Notes: generated from the sequence alone by a model not told the origin. Shown: positions 1-8,337, counted from the stretch's first letter. The stretch: DNA of 64,000 nucleotides from VRUE01 sp963780815 (GCA_963780815.1 CAWADG010000011.1:62001-126000), one strand, 5' to 3'. Translations and numbers: made by a program.

Positions 1-244
1 GAGAAGGAATAACGCCGTTCTCGCCCCGGAATGCCTCTACTCGTAGCCTGACGATCCTACTGCCGGTTCCGAACACCTACGCTATTGACACGGTGAAGGG
101 TGCCGTTAGTGTTCGCGGGATGCGCGGGATAGAAATGTTATCCCGGCACTTATCCCGCAGGCACGACTCAGGCACGGCGGCGCGGGATGCGGGGTACATC
201 TCCCCCAAAAAGAAGGGAAAGTAATGGGCCTCCCCGATATCCCG
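1..244. other. Left-edge non-coding stretch
   Basis: I see no credible gene here. The stretch holds several copies of a CGGGAT / ATCCCG motif in both orientations around 118-190, which could be binding sites or decayed integration-site DNA. The short reading frames crossing it lack coding character. Confidence 0.4.
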
Positions 245-269
245 GAAGCCCGCTTCGGAAGCGGGCTTC
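245..269. terminator. Terminator-like hairpin, probably once downstream of a tRNA gene
   Basis: An 11-bp perfect stem (GAAGCCCGCTT paired with AAGCGGGCTTC) closes a 3-nt loop and is followed by a short T-containing run. Parts of the same hairpin recur at about 5950-5965 and, partly duplicated, at 12158-12195, each just after a tRNA 3' fragment. I infer that it is the native terminator of a tRNA gene carried along with the fragments. Confidence 0.55.
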
Positions 270-365
270 TGCCTTTCGGCGCTTATTTGAGCCACACCCC
301 CAAGTGCCGCGTGGTACCGGACTTGGAACCGAGTCCCTCCGTCCCAAGATTCGGGACGGCGTAAC

Positions 366-417
366 GAGCGTTGGTTTACGAAACCGAAGGTCACAGGTTC
401 GAATCCTGTCGGGCGCG
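366..417 (+). pseudogene. tRNA-Arg(ACG) 3' half (integration-site remnant)
   Basis: The anticodon arm is a 5-bp stem TTGGT/ACCGA with a 7-nt loop containing ACG. It is followed by a 5-nt variable loop AGGTC, a T-arm with the loop TTCGAAT, and an acceptor strand CGGGCGC plus G. The matching 5' acceptor strand and D-arm are absent upstream, so this cannot be a working tRNA. Only the 3' part is present, starting inside the D-stem, which is the pattern left when a tRNA-targeting element inserts. A small hairpin CTGGC/GCCAG follows at about 418-432. Confidence 0.8.
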
Positions 418-473
418 CTGGCTTCAGGCCAGAATGCGCACTGATCACCGTGCGGTCTTGATTTCGGCGGGTG

Positions 474-1124
474 TCAGTCCACCAGCCGCCGTTCGACTGC
501 CCAACGGCTCAGCTCGTGCCGGCTCGAGAGCTGCAGCTTGCGGAGAACGGCGCTGACGTGAGCCTCGACGGTCTTCGGAGAGATGCCGAGGCGCATTGCG
601 ATCTCCTTGTACAGATAGCCGCGGGCGATCAGCTGCAGGACCTCGCGCTCGCGCAGGGTCAGCTGGTCGAGCTCGGGATCGATCTCGGCCTCCGGGATCT
701 CCCCTTGAAATGCGTCAAGCGCAAAGCCCGCTAGTCGGGGCGAGAAGACCGCATCACCTTCGCAAACCCGGTTGATGGCGTCGGCCAATTCCTCGCCGGA
801 GATCGACTTGGTCACGTAGCCGCGAGCGCCCGCCCGTATGACTGCGAATACGTCCTCGGCGGCATCGGAGACTGACAACGCAAGGTACCGCTGCGTCGGT
901 CGATCTTGCGTCACCCGCCGGATCACCTCGACTCCGCCGCCGCCTGGCATGTGGACGTCGAGCAGCACCACATCGGGCTTCTCGCGCAAGATCGCCGACA
1001 CGGCCTGCTCGACCGTTTCAGCCTCGCCTCGAACCTCGACCAAACCATGGAGTTCAGCCCTCACGCCAGCCCGAAACAGCTCGTGGTCATCGACGATCAC
1101 CACGATTGGAAGATGCACGCTCAT
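474..1124 (-). CDS. LuxR/NarL-family response regulator
   Basis: This 216-residue protein has a receiver domain (acidic pair D12-D13, phospho-acceptor D56 in LLDVHMP, conserved Lys in YVTKS) and a C-terminal LuxR-type helix-turn-helix (LTLREREVLQLIARG...SPKTVEAH). It should bind DNA once phosphorylated. Its start overlaps by 4 nt the stop of the upstream histidine kinase gene, so the two form one transcription unit and are presumably a cognate pair. With the PspC-type proteins upstream, the set resembles LiaFSR or other cell-envelope stress three-component systems. The target genes cannot be read from the sequence. Confidence 0.9.
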   Translation of the reverse strand: MSVHLPIVVIVDDHELFRAGVRAELHGLVEVRGEAETVEQAVSAILREKPDVVLLDVHMPGGGGVEVIRRVTQDRPTQRYLALSVSDAAEDVFAVIRAGARGYVTKSISGEELADAINRVCEGDAVFSPRLAGFALDAFQGEIPEAEIDPELDQLTLREREVLQLIARGYLYKEIAMRLGISPKTVEAHVSAVLRKLQLSSRHELSRWAVERRLVD

Positions 1125-2413
1125 CTAGGCTCGGCCTCCGGGCCCGCGTGGGCGCGTTCAATCTCTAGCCCCACCTCCGTTCCGCCCCCGGGAGCTGACT
1201 GCACCTCCGCGCGACCGCCCACTCGCTCCATCCTGCCGACGATCGATTCGCGCACGCCGCGGCGATCAGCGGGCACGCCCGCTGGGTCGAAACCGGGGCC
1301 GCGGTCGCGAACGAACGCCTCGATCCGGGCGTCCTCGACCTCGGCGTAGACGCGAATCGGACCGTGCTCGCCAGCGTGCTTCGCGGCGTTCAGCAGCGCC
1401 TCTCGGGTTGCTCCCAGCATCGCTTCTGCAGCTTCGTCCATTTCGCAATCGCCCACAACGACCACATCGACCGCAACCCGACGGTCGTCCTCGACCGCCT
1501 CCGCAGCCGCGCGCAGCGCAGCAGCAAAGCTCTTCTCCGTCGAGCCCCGCCCGTTGCCCCCAAGCCAATCGCGGAGCTCGCGCTCCTGTCGTCGGGCGAG
1601 TGCCGCGACCTCGCGAGGGTCGTCCGCGCGCTTCTGCATCAAGGTCAGGGTCTGAAGAACGGAGTCGTGCAGGTGGGCGGCCAGCTCGGCACGCTCCTGG
1701 GACCGGATCCGCCCCGTCCGCTCGGCCGCCAGATTGCGCCCCAGCCGCCAGAGAAACGGCGCCAGGATCAGCGCTACGGCGACAACCACGACGACAGATG
1801 TGAGCGCGGCTTCGCGCAGGCCACCGAGGATGTGGTTCGAGGAGAGGAAGAGCAGCCCAGCCCCGATCACGAGCAGCACTCCGAACACCCCGCGGTACAG
1901 GTCGCCGAGCGGGGTGGCGCGCGGGGTCGGGGCACTGCCGCCGGAGGTTCCCGCCGGCTCTTCCGGAGGCTCGGGCCCCGCCCAGGCTCCTTCTGCGGTG
2001 CCGCGATCGGTGGAGGATGCACGCGAGCGTCCCCAGAGCAGCGCGGCCCCGAAGGCCGCCAGCACCAGCGGCCAGACCAGGGCATCGCTCCACCAGATCC
2101 CAAGTTGACGGAAGGCCAAGAGAACAGACAGCGTCAACAGCCCGACACCGGCGGCGACGCGCCAATCGCCCCGAACCGGCAGGCGAGCAAAACGGGCCAC
2201 CGGCGATTCCTGGCCCGTCGCCGGAAGAGCGGCCCAGGCCACAACATAGGCCAGCAGCATGAGTCCGCTGGTCGCGACGATGGCGATCACGAAGGCGATC
2301 CGCAGGATCGTGGGGTCGATCCTGGTACGTGCACCAACCCCCGCAAGCACGCCGGCCACCAAACCGCGTCGCGTGTCGCGGCGAAGGGGAGGGGGTCCGG
2401 CCCCGGCGCTCAT
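1121..2413 (-). CDS. PspC-domain sensor histidine kinase (HisKA_3/HATPase)
   Basis: This 430-residue membrane kinase starts with a PspC domain (about residues 8-66, one amphipathic and one transmembrane helix). Further transmembrane segments lie near residues 86-126 and 175-222, followed by a HisKA_3 dimerisation helix with the phospho-acceptor His near 249 (AAHLHDSVLQ). The C-terminal ATPase domain shows N-box (LLNAAKHAG) and G-box (DRGPGFDP) motifs. Fusing PspC to the kinase suggests that it senses membrane stress directly. It overlaps the regulator gene by 4 nt. The PspC domain also occurs in the protein three genes upstream, hinting that the two interact in the membrane. Confidence 0.88.
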   Translation of the reverse strand: MSAGAGPPPLRRDTRRGLVAGVLAGVGARTRIDPTILRIAFVIAIVATSGLMLLAYVVAWAALPATGQESPVARFARLPVRGDWRVAAGVGLLTLSVLLAFRQLGIWWSDALVWPLVLAAFGAALLWGRSRASSTDRGTAEGAWAGPEPPEEPAGTSGGSAPTPRATPLGDLYRGVFGVLLVIGAGLLFLSSNHILGGLREAALTSVVVVVAVALILAPFLWRLGRNLAAERTGRIRSQERAELAAHLHDSVLQTLTLMQKRADDPREVAALARRQERELRDWLGGNGRGSTEKSFAAALRAAAEAVEDDRRVAVDVVVVGDCEMDEAAEAMLGATREALLNAAKHAGEHGPIRVYAEVEDARIEAFVRDRGPGFDPAGVPADRRGVRESIVGRMERVGGRAEVQSAPGGGTEVGLEIERAHAGPEAEPR

Positions 2414-2416
2414 CCC

Positions 2417-2617
2417 TCAATCGTGACGCCTCGCGCCGCCGTCGAGGAGGCCACTGAGAACCAGGATCACCCCGACCGCACCCGTGAGCGCGACCGCCAT
2501 CCAGCCGGGGGAAATGTCAAGCGCGCCCGAGGAGTCAAGCAGCAGAAGCGCACCGACGGCGGCGATCACCGCTCCCGACCCGAGCGAGACGAGGTCCCCA
2601 TTCACCTGGTCGCGCAC
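2417..2617 (-). CDS. Small two-helix membrane protein
   Basis: The 66-residue product has two hydrophobic helices (about residues 13-30 and 38-58) and a charged tail GARRHD. It lies between the LiaF-like gene, which it overlaps by 16 nt, and the sensor kinase, 3 nt downstream, so it belongs to the same operon. The size and place suggest an accessory membrane subunit of the stress-sensing complex. I recognise no family, and the function is inferred from context only. Confidence 0.65.
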   Translation of the reverse strand: MRDQVNGDLVSLGSGAVIAAVGALLLLDSSGALDISPGWMAVALTGAVGVILVLSGLLDGGARRHD

Positions 2618-3615
2618 GCCCTCGCCTCCGCCGCGCGCAGCGGCGCGGTGTCCTCGTGGAAGGGGCCAGGTCCGTAGCCGGGCGTGTCAACGCTTGCGGT
2701 GTCGCTGTTGATCACCCGCAGCTGACCGACGTCCACATGCGCGTCGATTTGGAGCCGCGGGACGGCGGTCGACGGTGAGCCCGCGCTCTGGTCGACGCCC
2801 AACCCGGAGTTTCGCTCGCCGACAACCTCGCTCTCGCCGACCCCCACATGCGTTGGGCCATCGACGCAGACGCGCTGAGGAGCGAAGACGTTGGCCTGAC
2901 CCGCCCCAAGATCGACCTTGAGGCGCACGACACTCTCCTTGTTCCAGTCAAGGTGCCTGAGGTCGACGACGAGCCGGCCGACCCCGAGCCGATACCCGTC
3001 AGCCGGAATCGTCCTGGCCGACAGCGGCTGGTATTCGCGGTCTCCGATCCCGCCGCTGAAGTCGAGGTTGGCTGCCAAAGCGGTGCCGGCTCCGATCGCG
3101 AGAGCCACCGCTGGCGCAATCAGCCAGCGGGCGCCGCCCCGAAGGCCCGCCAACGCCAGCACCGCCCCGACCACGATGATTCCGATCGCGACGGGCACCC
3201 CCCAGCCAAGCGCGACCGCGAACGCCGACGCGCCCGCCAATCCGAACAGCCCACCTAGAACAAGCATCGCGAGCGCGACCATCCCGAGCGCACGCCAGAA
3301 GCCCATCGCCTGCAGGCGCCGCCCGAAGCGCTGAGCCCAGTCGGGATCGCCGTCGGTGGGCACGAAGAGCGCAAGCAGCAGATACGCCAGAGCTCCAAGC
3401 CCGCCGAAGAAGATCGAGAGGCCAAAGCCGATCCGAAATATCACCGGGTCGATGCCGAAATAGCGGCCCAGCCCTCCGGCGACGCCGAGGAGGATGCCGT
3501 CGCTCGAGGAGCGGCGCAACCGGCGCGGCCCGGCGGCCTGTGGGTCCCTCGACTCGCCGTCGCCTGTTTGCTCGCCTTTCTTAGGCTGTTCGATATTGGG
3601 AGTGTCGTCGTTCAT
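2602..3615 (-). CDS. PspC-domain membrane protein with LiaF-like C-terminus
   Basis: I place the start at the ATG at 3613-3615, giving 337 residues, because a purine-rich ribosome-binding site (GAAGG) sits just before it; the frame stays open further upstream but without a good start. A basic N-terminus is followed by a PspC domain (LLGVAGGLGRYFGIDPVIFRIGF). Several transmembrane helices follow, then a soluble all-beta-looking C-terminal region rich in V, D and G that resembles the domain of LiaF/DUF2154 proteins. It heads the operon with the small membrane protein, kinase and regulator. The likely role is to hold the kinase inactive or present the envelope-stress signal. Confidence 0.8.
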   Translation of the reverse strand: MNDDTPNIEQPKKGEQTGDGESRDPQAAGPRRLRRSSSDGILLGVAGGLGRYFGIDPVIFRIGFGLSIFFGGLGALAYLLLALFVPTDGDPDWAQRFGRRLQAMGFWRALGMVALAMLVLGGLFGLAGASAFAVALGWGVPVAIGIIVVGAVLALAGLRGGARWLIAPAVALAIGAGTALAANLDFSGGIGDREYQPLSARTIPADGYRLGVGRLVVDLRHLDWNKESVVRLKVDLGAGQANVFAPQRVCVDGPTHVGVGESEVVGERNSGLGVDQSAGSPSTAVPRLQIDAHVDVGQLRVINSDTASVDTPGYGPGPFHEDTAPLRAAEARACATR

Positions 3616-3929
3616 GGAAATGCCTTCTTTCAAGATGGATTGATTGCATCTCCAGGCTCCCAGCGCTCCCCGCCTCGGTCTATTGGGGATGTCCCCTATC
3701 AGCCCCCCTCTTTTCCCTGGGCCATCGGCTCGAAGGCGGACCACGGCGTGATCGTCGACGTTTGTTCGCACCATGCGAGGCTTCCGCATTCGGCTGCAAA
3801 TGACTGCCACCCTGCCTACCGTCCGCGCGTCGAGCACAAGCGGACACTGCGTCCTCCGGAGGCCGCACTCGGTTCCCCGATATGCGGTCGGAGCCTAAAT
3901 GAAAATTGTCAAGGATCGGGAGCGACGGC
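3616..3929. promoter_or_regulatory. Upstream region of the LiaFSR-like operon with a GGGGATGTCCCC palindrome
   Basis: No gene is visible in this 314-bp gap. It must hold the promoter of the leftward stress operon. A 12-bp palindrome (GGGGA-TG-TCCCC, 3685-3696) lies about 70 bp ahead of the first start codon, a sensible place for autoregulation by the LuxR-type regulator of the same operon. That binding is an inference. Confidence 0.4.
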
Positions 3930-4142
3930 TCACCCAGAGCTGGCGCCGCGATGGCGCGCGTATGCGCGGTGGACCGACTCGAGGAGGACGGCCACGGTCG
4001 CGATCAGGGTCAGCGGCCAGGCAGGCAGGTCTGCTGCGGCAAGTAAGGCGGTGGCGGCGAGCAGACCGACCACTGCTACAGCGGTACGCCAGTCGTCGCC
4101 GACCAGGAACTCGAAGACGGCTGCCGCGAGGCGGTGGACCAT
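3930..4142 (-). CDS. Small membrane protein next to the COG4280-like gene
   Basis: I take the ATG at 4140-4142, giving 70 residues, because it overlaps the stop of the upstream gene (TGATG), which signals coupled translation. The frame is open further but runs through that gene. The product has two hydrophobic segments (about 18-36 and 41-56) and a short basic tail. No family is recognised. Confidence 0.6.
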   Translation of the reverse strand: MVHRLAAAVFEFLVGDDWRTAVAVVGLLAATALLAAADLPAWPLTLIATVAVLLESVHRAYARHRGASSG

Positions 4143-4888
4143 CAAGCGGCCTCCGCGGCGAGGCCGGCGGCGGCGCGCCGCAGGGAGCGCACCATCATCC
4201 AGGAGGCGGCGAAGAATGCCAGGGCGACCGCCGGCAGCGCCGCCTCGCCACCCGGCCAAGAGGCGCCGGCGCCCTCCGCGCCCCAGAAGACACCGAAGGT
4301 GGTGAGCGCGAGGCCGACGACGAGCTTCATCGCGTTCTCTGGGACCCGGCCAAGCGGCGCCCGTAGCGCCGCGCCGGCCGCCAGCACCGCGACCAGGGCC
4401 AGCGCCCCGGCCGCCGCCGCCAGCGGGATATTGTGCTGATTGGCACCGAAGGTGAGGACGATGAAGGCGACCTCGAGTCCCTCAAGCAGCACCCCTTTGA
4501 AGGAGACGAGGAAGGCGTAGTGGTCGAGGCCCAGCTCGCGTGGGGCCGAGCGGGCGGCCTCCGTCTCGCGCTCGAAGGCAAGGGTCTCGTCGTGGATCGG
4601 GATCACGCCCCCGGCGCGCAGGATCGCCTTGCGCAGCCACTGCAGGCCGAAGACCAGCAGCAGACCGCCGACCACCAGTCGCAGGACGCCGATCGGGATC
4701 ACGGTGAGGGCGGGGCCGAGGACTGCGATCAGCGCCGCCAGGACGAAGGTCGCCGCGCCCACCCCCAGCAGCGCCGATCTCCAGTCGCGGGCGGCGCCTA
4801 CGGCGAGCACGATCGTGAACGCCTCGGTCGCCTCGACCGCCGAGGCGAGGAAGACAGAGATCGCCAGACTGACCTCGGCTCCGCTCAT
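4142..4888 (-). CDS. Multi-pass membrane protein, COG4280/FTR1-like
   Basis: This 248-residue protein has about seven hydrophobic helices. Two acidic ExxE motifs sit inside helices: VEATEAF near residue 18 and LEGLEVAF near residue 136. Iron permeases of the FTR1 group carry REGLE motifs that bind Fe(III), so a metal-transport role is possible. The best match by overall look is the uncharacterised COG4280 membrane family. It is followed, with a 1-nt overlap, by a small membrane protein. The substrate is unknown. Confidence 0.65.
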   Translation of the reverse strand: MSGAEVSLAISVFLASAVEATEAFTIVLAVGAARDWRSALLGVGAATFVLAALIAVLGPALTVIPIGVLRLVVGGLLLVFGLQWLRKAILRAGGVIPIHDETLAFERETEAARSAPRELGLDHYAFLVSFKGVLLEGLEVAFIVLTFGANQHNIPLAAAAGALALVAVLAAGAALRAPLGRVPENAMKLVVGLALTTFGVFWGAEGAGASWPGGEAALPAVALAFFAASWMMVRSLRRAAAGLAAEAA

Positions 4889-5265
4889 GTCCCCACGTTA
4901 GACATCGGCTGTGGCTCGCGATTAACCCCGGCTAGGTTCCTCTGGGTAGGGCACAGTGGCCCAGGGGAATGTCGGATTGACGGCTGGACCCACGGAGACT
5001 CCCGCTCGCGCCGAGTCTCGGCGCTCTTAGCCTCCCCAGGCCAGACCCCCCGTCAGGCCAGCCCCAGCACGCTCTGCGTCACTACCTGGTGCCCATCAAA
5101 CTGCTGAGTAACGGTCAGAACGTAGCGACGTCGAAGGGCATCGGCAGCCGACGCTCTGTTGCTCTAATGGCCCCGGAACCTGGTCGGCCGCCGCCTTGCT
5201 TGTGGGCTAGACGTCGGCGCGGCCGATTCCGGGCCGCTGATTGCCGCTGTGAGCCGGCGAGACCT
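4889..5265. other. 377-bp gap without a visible gene
   Basis: Neither strand shows a frame with the strong third-position GC bias of the neighbours. It contains the promoter of the COG4280-like gene at its left end. I see no RNA gene or repeat in the rest. Confidence 0.4.
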
Positions 5266-5640
5266 CTACTTTGCAAACACCTGGTTGACAATCGTCTGGT
5301 CACCGAGCGTGTCGAAGCCGACGAGCTTGCCGTCAGTGTTGTAGGTGGAGACATCGGCACTCTCGATTGTCTCGCCTTCGAGAGTGACGGTGGTCAGGAT
5401 GACGACCTTGTCGCCGTCGGCGACGAAGTCGTGCGGCTTGGTGCTGAAGTTCTTGCTCAAGAACTTCCCCCAGAGCTCGCCGACCTCCTCCTTGCCGTGG
5501 TAGGTCCCGGTCAGCGCGTTATCGCCGCGCACCGTCCACTCGACCGAATCGTCAATGTTTTGCATCGCGCCCTCGGCGTCTCCGCTGCTAAACGCCCTAT
5601 AGGCATCTTCCGATGCTTGCTTGTTCTCCTGAGCACCCAT
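5266..5640 (-). CDS. SnoaL-like / NTF2-fold protein
   Basis: I choose the ATG at 5638-5640 (124 residues), which has a purine-rich site (GAAGGGA) ahead of it. The frame is open for another 120 codons upstream but that part reads through a tRNA remnant and is not coding. The protein has the SnoaL/NTF2 pattern: an N-terminal helix pair (ASEDAYRAFSSGDAEGAM), a W in DSVEWTV, and four strands (KVVILTTVTLEG). This fold serves as small-molecule isomerase, hydrolase or binding protein, and no catalytic residues stand out. It stands alone, transcribed leftward. Confidence 0.75.
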   Translation of the reverse strand: MGAQENKQASEDAYRAFSSGDAEGAMQNIDDSVEWTVRGDNALTGTYHGKEEVGELWGKFLSKNFSTKPHDFVADGDKVVILTTVTLEGETIESADVSTYNTDGKLVGFDTLGDQTIVNQVFAK

Positions 5641-6121
5641 GGCTGGGTCCCTTCTCTGGATCCTGGGATAGAGGTACGAGCATAGCCCTGTCCGCTGCAG
5701 GTGGCGGGCCGAGCTCGACAGGCAGTGATGCGGCTTGGTCAACCGCTGCCTGGCCCCAGCCGGTTCGCCTCGTTCTGGAGGATGGTCGTGGTACCAACTT
5801 GGTACCGGACGCATCGTCCGATGTGCCCGATGCGTCCCGAACCGGGGACGCAGGGGACGCAGCGTGATGCATATGGCACCCACGTCCTCCGGCTGGGGGC
5901 CGAGCGGTCGCCGGTTCAAATCCGGCCCACCGACTGAGGAGGATCCGCCTCGGAAGCGGGCTTGGGGCGCGAGTGACGTTGCGGAGCTTCTAGTCGGGTG
6001 CACCGTGGTAACCAGCTTTGGTACCGATTCTGGTCAGGCGCGCAGGCCGAGCAACTACCGGGGCCTCTGATCGGGTAGTTCGGGGCACCGTTTTCGACTT
6101 ACGCGGAGTTGCGATTCTTGA
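5641..6121. other. Accessory gap with a tRNA remnant and GGTACC motifs
   Basis: There is no gene here. Besides the tRNA-Pro remnant listed separately, GGTACC occurs at 5790-5795, 5801-5806 and 6020-6025. The 13-mer AACTTGGTACCGG at 5796-5808 recurs at 12238-12250 near another tRNA-Pro remnant. Confidence 0.5.
5884..5934 (+). pseudogene. tRNA-Pro(GGG)-like 3' half (integration-site remnant)
   Basis: The sequence reads as an anticodon loop CTGGGGG, stem strand CCGAG, variable loop CGGTC, T-arm GCCGG-TTCAAAT-CCGGC and a decayed acceptor strand ending CCGACT. The 5' half is missing. The first 37 bases (5884-5920) are identical to 12103-12139, another tRNA-Pro remnant. The Pro identity rests on the GGG anticodon position and the TTCAAAT loop; the acceptor part has mutated. 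Confidence 0.65.
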
Positions 6122-6484
6122 CTGGCGCTGAGTGGCACCCATAGGATCGCGCGCGGCCTGGGGCTCTTAACGAAGAACGTCGCCGAGGCGACTGTCTCGT
6201 TCGCCGACTCCCCGGGTCGCTGCTTCCCGAAAACCGACGGGATTCCCGCCGAAGTCAGGGTCGAGCAGCACCGTCAACTCGGGGGCAAAGAACCTCTTCC
6301 TATTGAGGTCACTTTCCGGATTTCAGACCACTATCCGCTGTGGGCAGAGTTCGCCGTCAGCGACACCCCGCCTTCAGAACCGCCGCGCGTTCCGGAGTCG
6401 CTGATGCTCGAGATGATGAGCCCAAAGCCCCGCCGGCGCTCCTCGAACGGGGGCAGCGTCTCCAGCGCCCGGCGCAACGCGTAG
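6122..6484 (+). pseudogene. C-terminal remnant, endonuclease/exonuclease/phosphatase-like
   Basis: An open frame without a start codon encodes about 120 residues with good codon bias. It contains a motif TFRISDHYPLWAEF like the last strand of DNase I/EEP-fold hydrolases, where SDH carries the catalytic His. Everything N-terminal to that is gone, and a stop precedes the frame. It overlaps the head-to-head remnant on the other strand at 6374-6751, which shows that two broken genes meet here. The family call rests on one motif. Confidence 0.45.
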
Positions 6485-6751
6485 GCGCGAGGATCGCCGC
6501 TCTCGCCGCATTATGAAGCCGACGCCATGCACGCCATCGTCATCGACCACGGCTTCGCCGATGTGGGCACGGACACGCTCCAGGCAGGATTGCAGCGCCG
6601 CCACCGGAGCGTCCTCTCCGGCCTCGGCGCACAGCCGCTCCACCTCGGTCAGGCGCGAGTCGAGTTCGACCCCGCGCACCCGGCGGGTCGGCACCTCGGG
6701 TAGGTCAAGGCGCAGGTAGACGCTCAGCACCCAGCCACCGTCGCCGTTCAT
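6374..6751 (-). pseudogene. N-terminal fragment of a Vms1/bacterial eRF1-like protein, frameshifted
   Basis: The start of the frame (WVLSVYLRLDLPEVPTRR, then a helical region ending GVGFIMRRE) resembles the first domain of actinobacterial Vms1/eRF1-family proteins, which usually open with VLSVYLDLDP. At about 6500 the coding signal moves to another frame (ending RALETLPPFEERRGFG and a following stop), so the gene is broken. The full-length family is about 350 residues and most of it is missing. The gene for a 99-residue protein ends 47 bp upstream and may have been its operon partner. Confidence 0.45.
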
Positions 6752-6797
6752 GCGGTCGAGCAGGCGTAGCTCGTCCTGGTCTCCAGCAGCGCCGTCG

Positions 6798-7097
6798 CTA
6801 GTGGACCCCGGCCAGGTCGCGGGCCTCTTCGACCTCGATATCGCCGTCGGAGACCTTGAAGCCGATCGTGTCGACGTAGTCCGCGGCGCCCGCAGCGGTC
6901 TTCATGCGTGCCATTTCAGGAGTCACGCCGGCATCGGCCAAATCGCGGGCGGCGCTTGGATCGAAGCAGCGGGCCACCAGCCACTCGTCGACCTCGTGCG
7001 CCTCGAAGCCGGATTCCGCCCAGGTCTCAGCGGTGTCGTCGGGGTTGCCGCCGTGGGCGAAATGGCCATGCTTCTCGACTACGTCGCGGATCGTCAT
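6798..7097 (-). CDS. Hypothetical 99-residue protein
   Basis: The ATG at 7095-7097 is preferred because AAGAAGG lies 8 nt upstream; a longer frame to 7142 lacks such a site. The protein (MTIRDVVEKHGHFAHGG...) is acidic and mostly helical. It has a segment WLVARCFDPSAARDLADAGVTPEMA that could be a small helical domain. I do not recognise the family. It lies just upstream of the Vms1-like remnant and downstream of an inverted repeat. Confidence 0.6.
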   Translation of the reverse strand: MTIRDVVEKHGHFAHGGNPDDTAETWAESGFEAHEVDEWLVARCFDPSAARDLADAGVTPEMARMKTAAGAADYVDTIGFKVSDGDIEVEEARDLAGVH

Positions 7098-7214
7098 GGC
7101 GCGGCCTTCTTGTGAGCGTGGACCGCGGTGGCGAGGGGACAACAGCCTGACTGACTCATCTCTCTCCTTCGACTAGCTTCGTTACCGCCATCATCTGAGG
7201 TCACGGTCCTGCTG

Positions 7215-7260
7215 CCATCGGGGTATCCCCCCGCATCGAAGTTCGGCATTCCCCCGATGG
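7215..7260. promoter_or_regulatory. Inverted repeat between the stress protein gene and the 99-residue gene
   Basis: CCATCGGGG (7215-7223) and CCCCGATGG (7252-7260) form a perfect 9-bp inverted repeat around a 28-nt centre that itself contains GGGGTATCCCC. It could be the terminator of the leftward universal stress gene or an operator for the next leftward gene. The core resembles the GGGGATGTCCCC palindrome ahead of the LiaF-like operon. Confidence 0.35.
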
Positions 7261-7291
7261 AATTCGCGCCCGATCGGAAGGTAGCTCGGCG

Positions 7292-8161
7292 CTAGGGCCG
7301 CGGGACGACCATCACCGGGCATGGCGCCTTATGGATCAGCTCAGTTGAGGCTGAGCCCAGAAGGACCCGCATGACCGGGCCGTACCGGCGGGAGCCGGCG
7401 AGCAACAGGTCGACGCCGTCCTCGCACGCTTCGGCCAACGTTTTGGCAACCGGCCCGCTCAGAACGCGCCCGTCGATCGTGAGATTTGAATGGAGAGCAT
7501 TGGTTGCCTCCTCGAGGATCTTCTCCGGCTCGGGCGGGAGTGCAGGCGTGTAACCGACTACGCCGGGAAGCGCTACCGGAGGGGAGACCACGGTCAGCAC
7601 CCGGATCGCCGCGCCGGTCTCCTGTGCGATTGCCTCGGCTCGGTGCAGGGCAGCCTTGGATTCCGCCGTGCCGTCGTAGCCGACGGCGATGAGGCGGAAG
7701 GAGGCATCGGTCTTCGCCACATATCCGCGGGGGGCTGCCACAACAGCGCATGGGGCGCCGTGGAGGAGGCTCTCTGCGGTGCTGCCGATAAGCGCTCGGC
7801 CGAGTGCGCCGCGGTGGGGGGAACCAACCAAAATGGTGTCGATGTCCTCCTCTTCGGCGAGGTGAGTCATCACCCAAGCTGGCGAACCGCCGCCGTAGAC
7901 GCGCGTCTCGACGCTTAGGCCGGCGAGGGACTCGCCCACCTCCTCGAGCAACGGCTTGGCCTTGGCGGCGGCGTCGCCCTCAAGTTCTTCGAAACCGACC
8001 GGAAACGGACCGTAGGGAATGACGGTGACGACTAGCGCGCTCGCTCCTGATGCTGAAGCGAGAGCCTTCGCAAGAGCCAGCGCATCGTGGCTCCCGTCGC
8101 TCCCGTCGAAGCCCACCAGGAGCTTCCTCCTCGATGGCGACCCACTCTTGGAATCGTTCAT
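7292..8161 (-). CDS. Universal stress protein, two UspA domains
   Basis: This 289-residue cytoplasmic protein has two tandem UspA domains (about 12-145 and 150-289). Each ends with the ATP-binding signature G-x2-G-x9-G-S/T: GSPHRGALGRALIGSTAESL in the first, GSRRYGPVMRVLLGSAST in the second. Tandem UspA proteins of this length are common in actinobacteria and act in dormancy, hypoxia or general stress. It is divergent from the erythromycin-esterase-like gene, with a 176-bp shared upstream region. Confidence 0.92.
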   Translation of the reverse strand: MNDSKSGSPSRRKLLVGFDGSDGSHDALALAKALASASGASALVVTVIPYGPFPVGFEELEGDAAAKAKPLLEEVGESLAGLSVETRVYGGGSPAWVMTHLAEEEDIDTILVGSPHRGALGRALIGSTAESLLHGAPCAVVAAPRGYVAKTDASFRLIAVGYDGTAESKAALHRAEAIAQETGAAIRVLTVVSPPVALPGVVGYTPALPPEPEKILEEATNALHSNLTIDGRVLSGPVAKTLAEACEDGVDLLLAGSRRYGPVMRVLLGSASTELIHKAPCPVMVVPRP

Positions 8162-8337
8162 TGCTCTCTCTTCGTCTCTTGAGATGGGACCCTGCTCCCG
8201 ACGATGGCGAACCTAGGTGTCGTCGCCCCAACTGTCATCGGTGGAAAGCCGAAGCTGGTCGGGTGGATTATCCCGATGACCCCGCGTCTACCCGGCTGGA
8301 GAATCAACTGATCCAGTCGATGATCGAAGGACGTGTG

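Noticed and set aside
77..448. 123-codon frame on the minus strand, containing GFEPVTFGFVNQRS
   Set aside because: This is the reverse reading of the tRNA-Arg fragment, a well-known type of spurious protein prediction. The rest lacks codon bias.
1364..2677. 437-codon plus-strand frame opposite the kinase and small membrane protein
   Set aside because: It is antisense to genes with clear PspC and kinase domains and is low in complexity (rich in R, P, Q, G), typical of GC-rich shadow frames.
5641..6003. Upstream extension of the SnoaL-like frame, containing GGPDLNRRPLGPQPED
   Set aside because: It reads through a tRNA-Pro remnant. The ATG at 5640 has a proper ribosome-binding site and starts the conserved fold.
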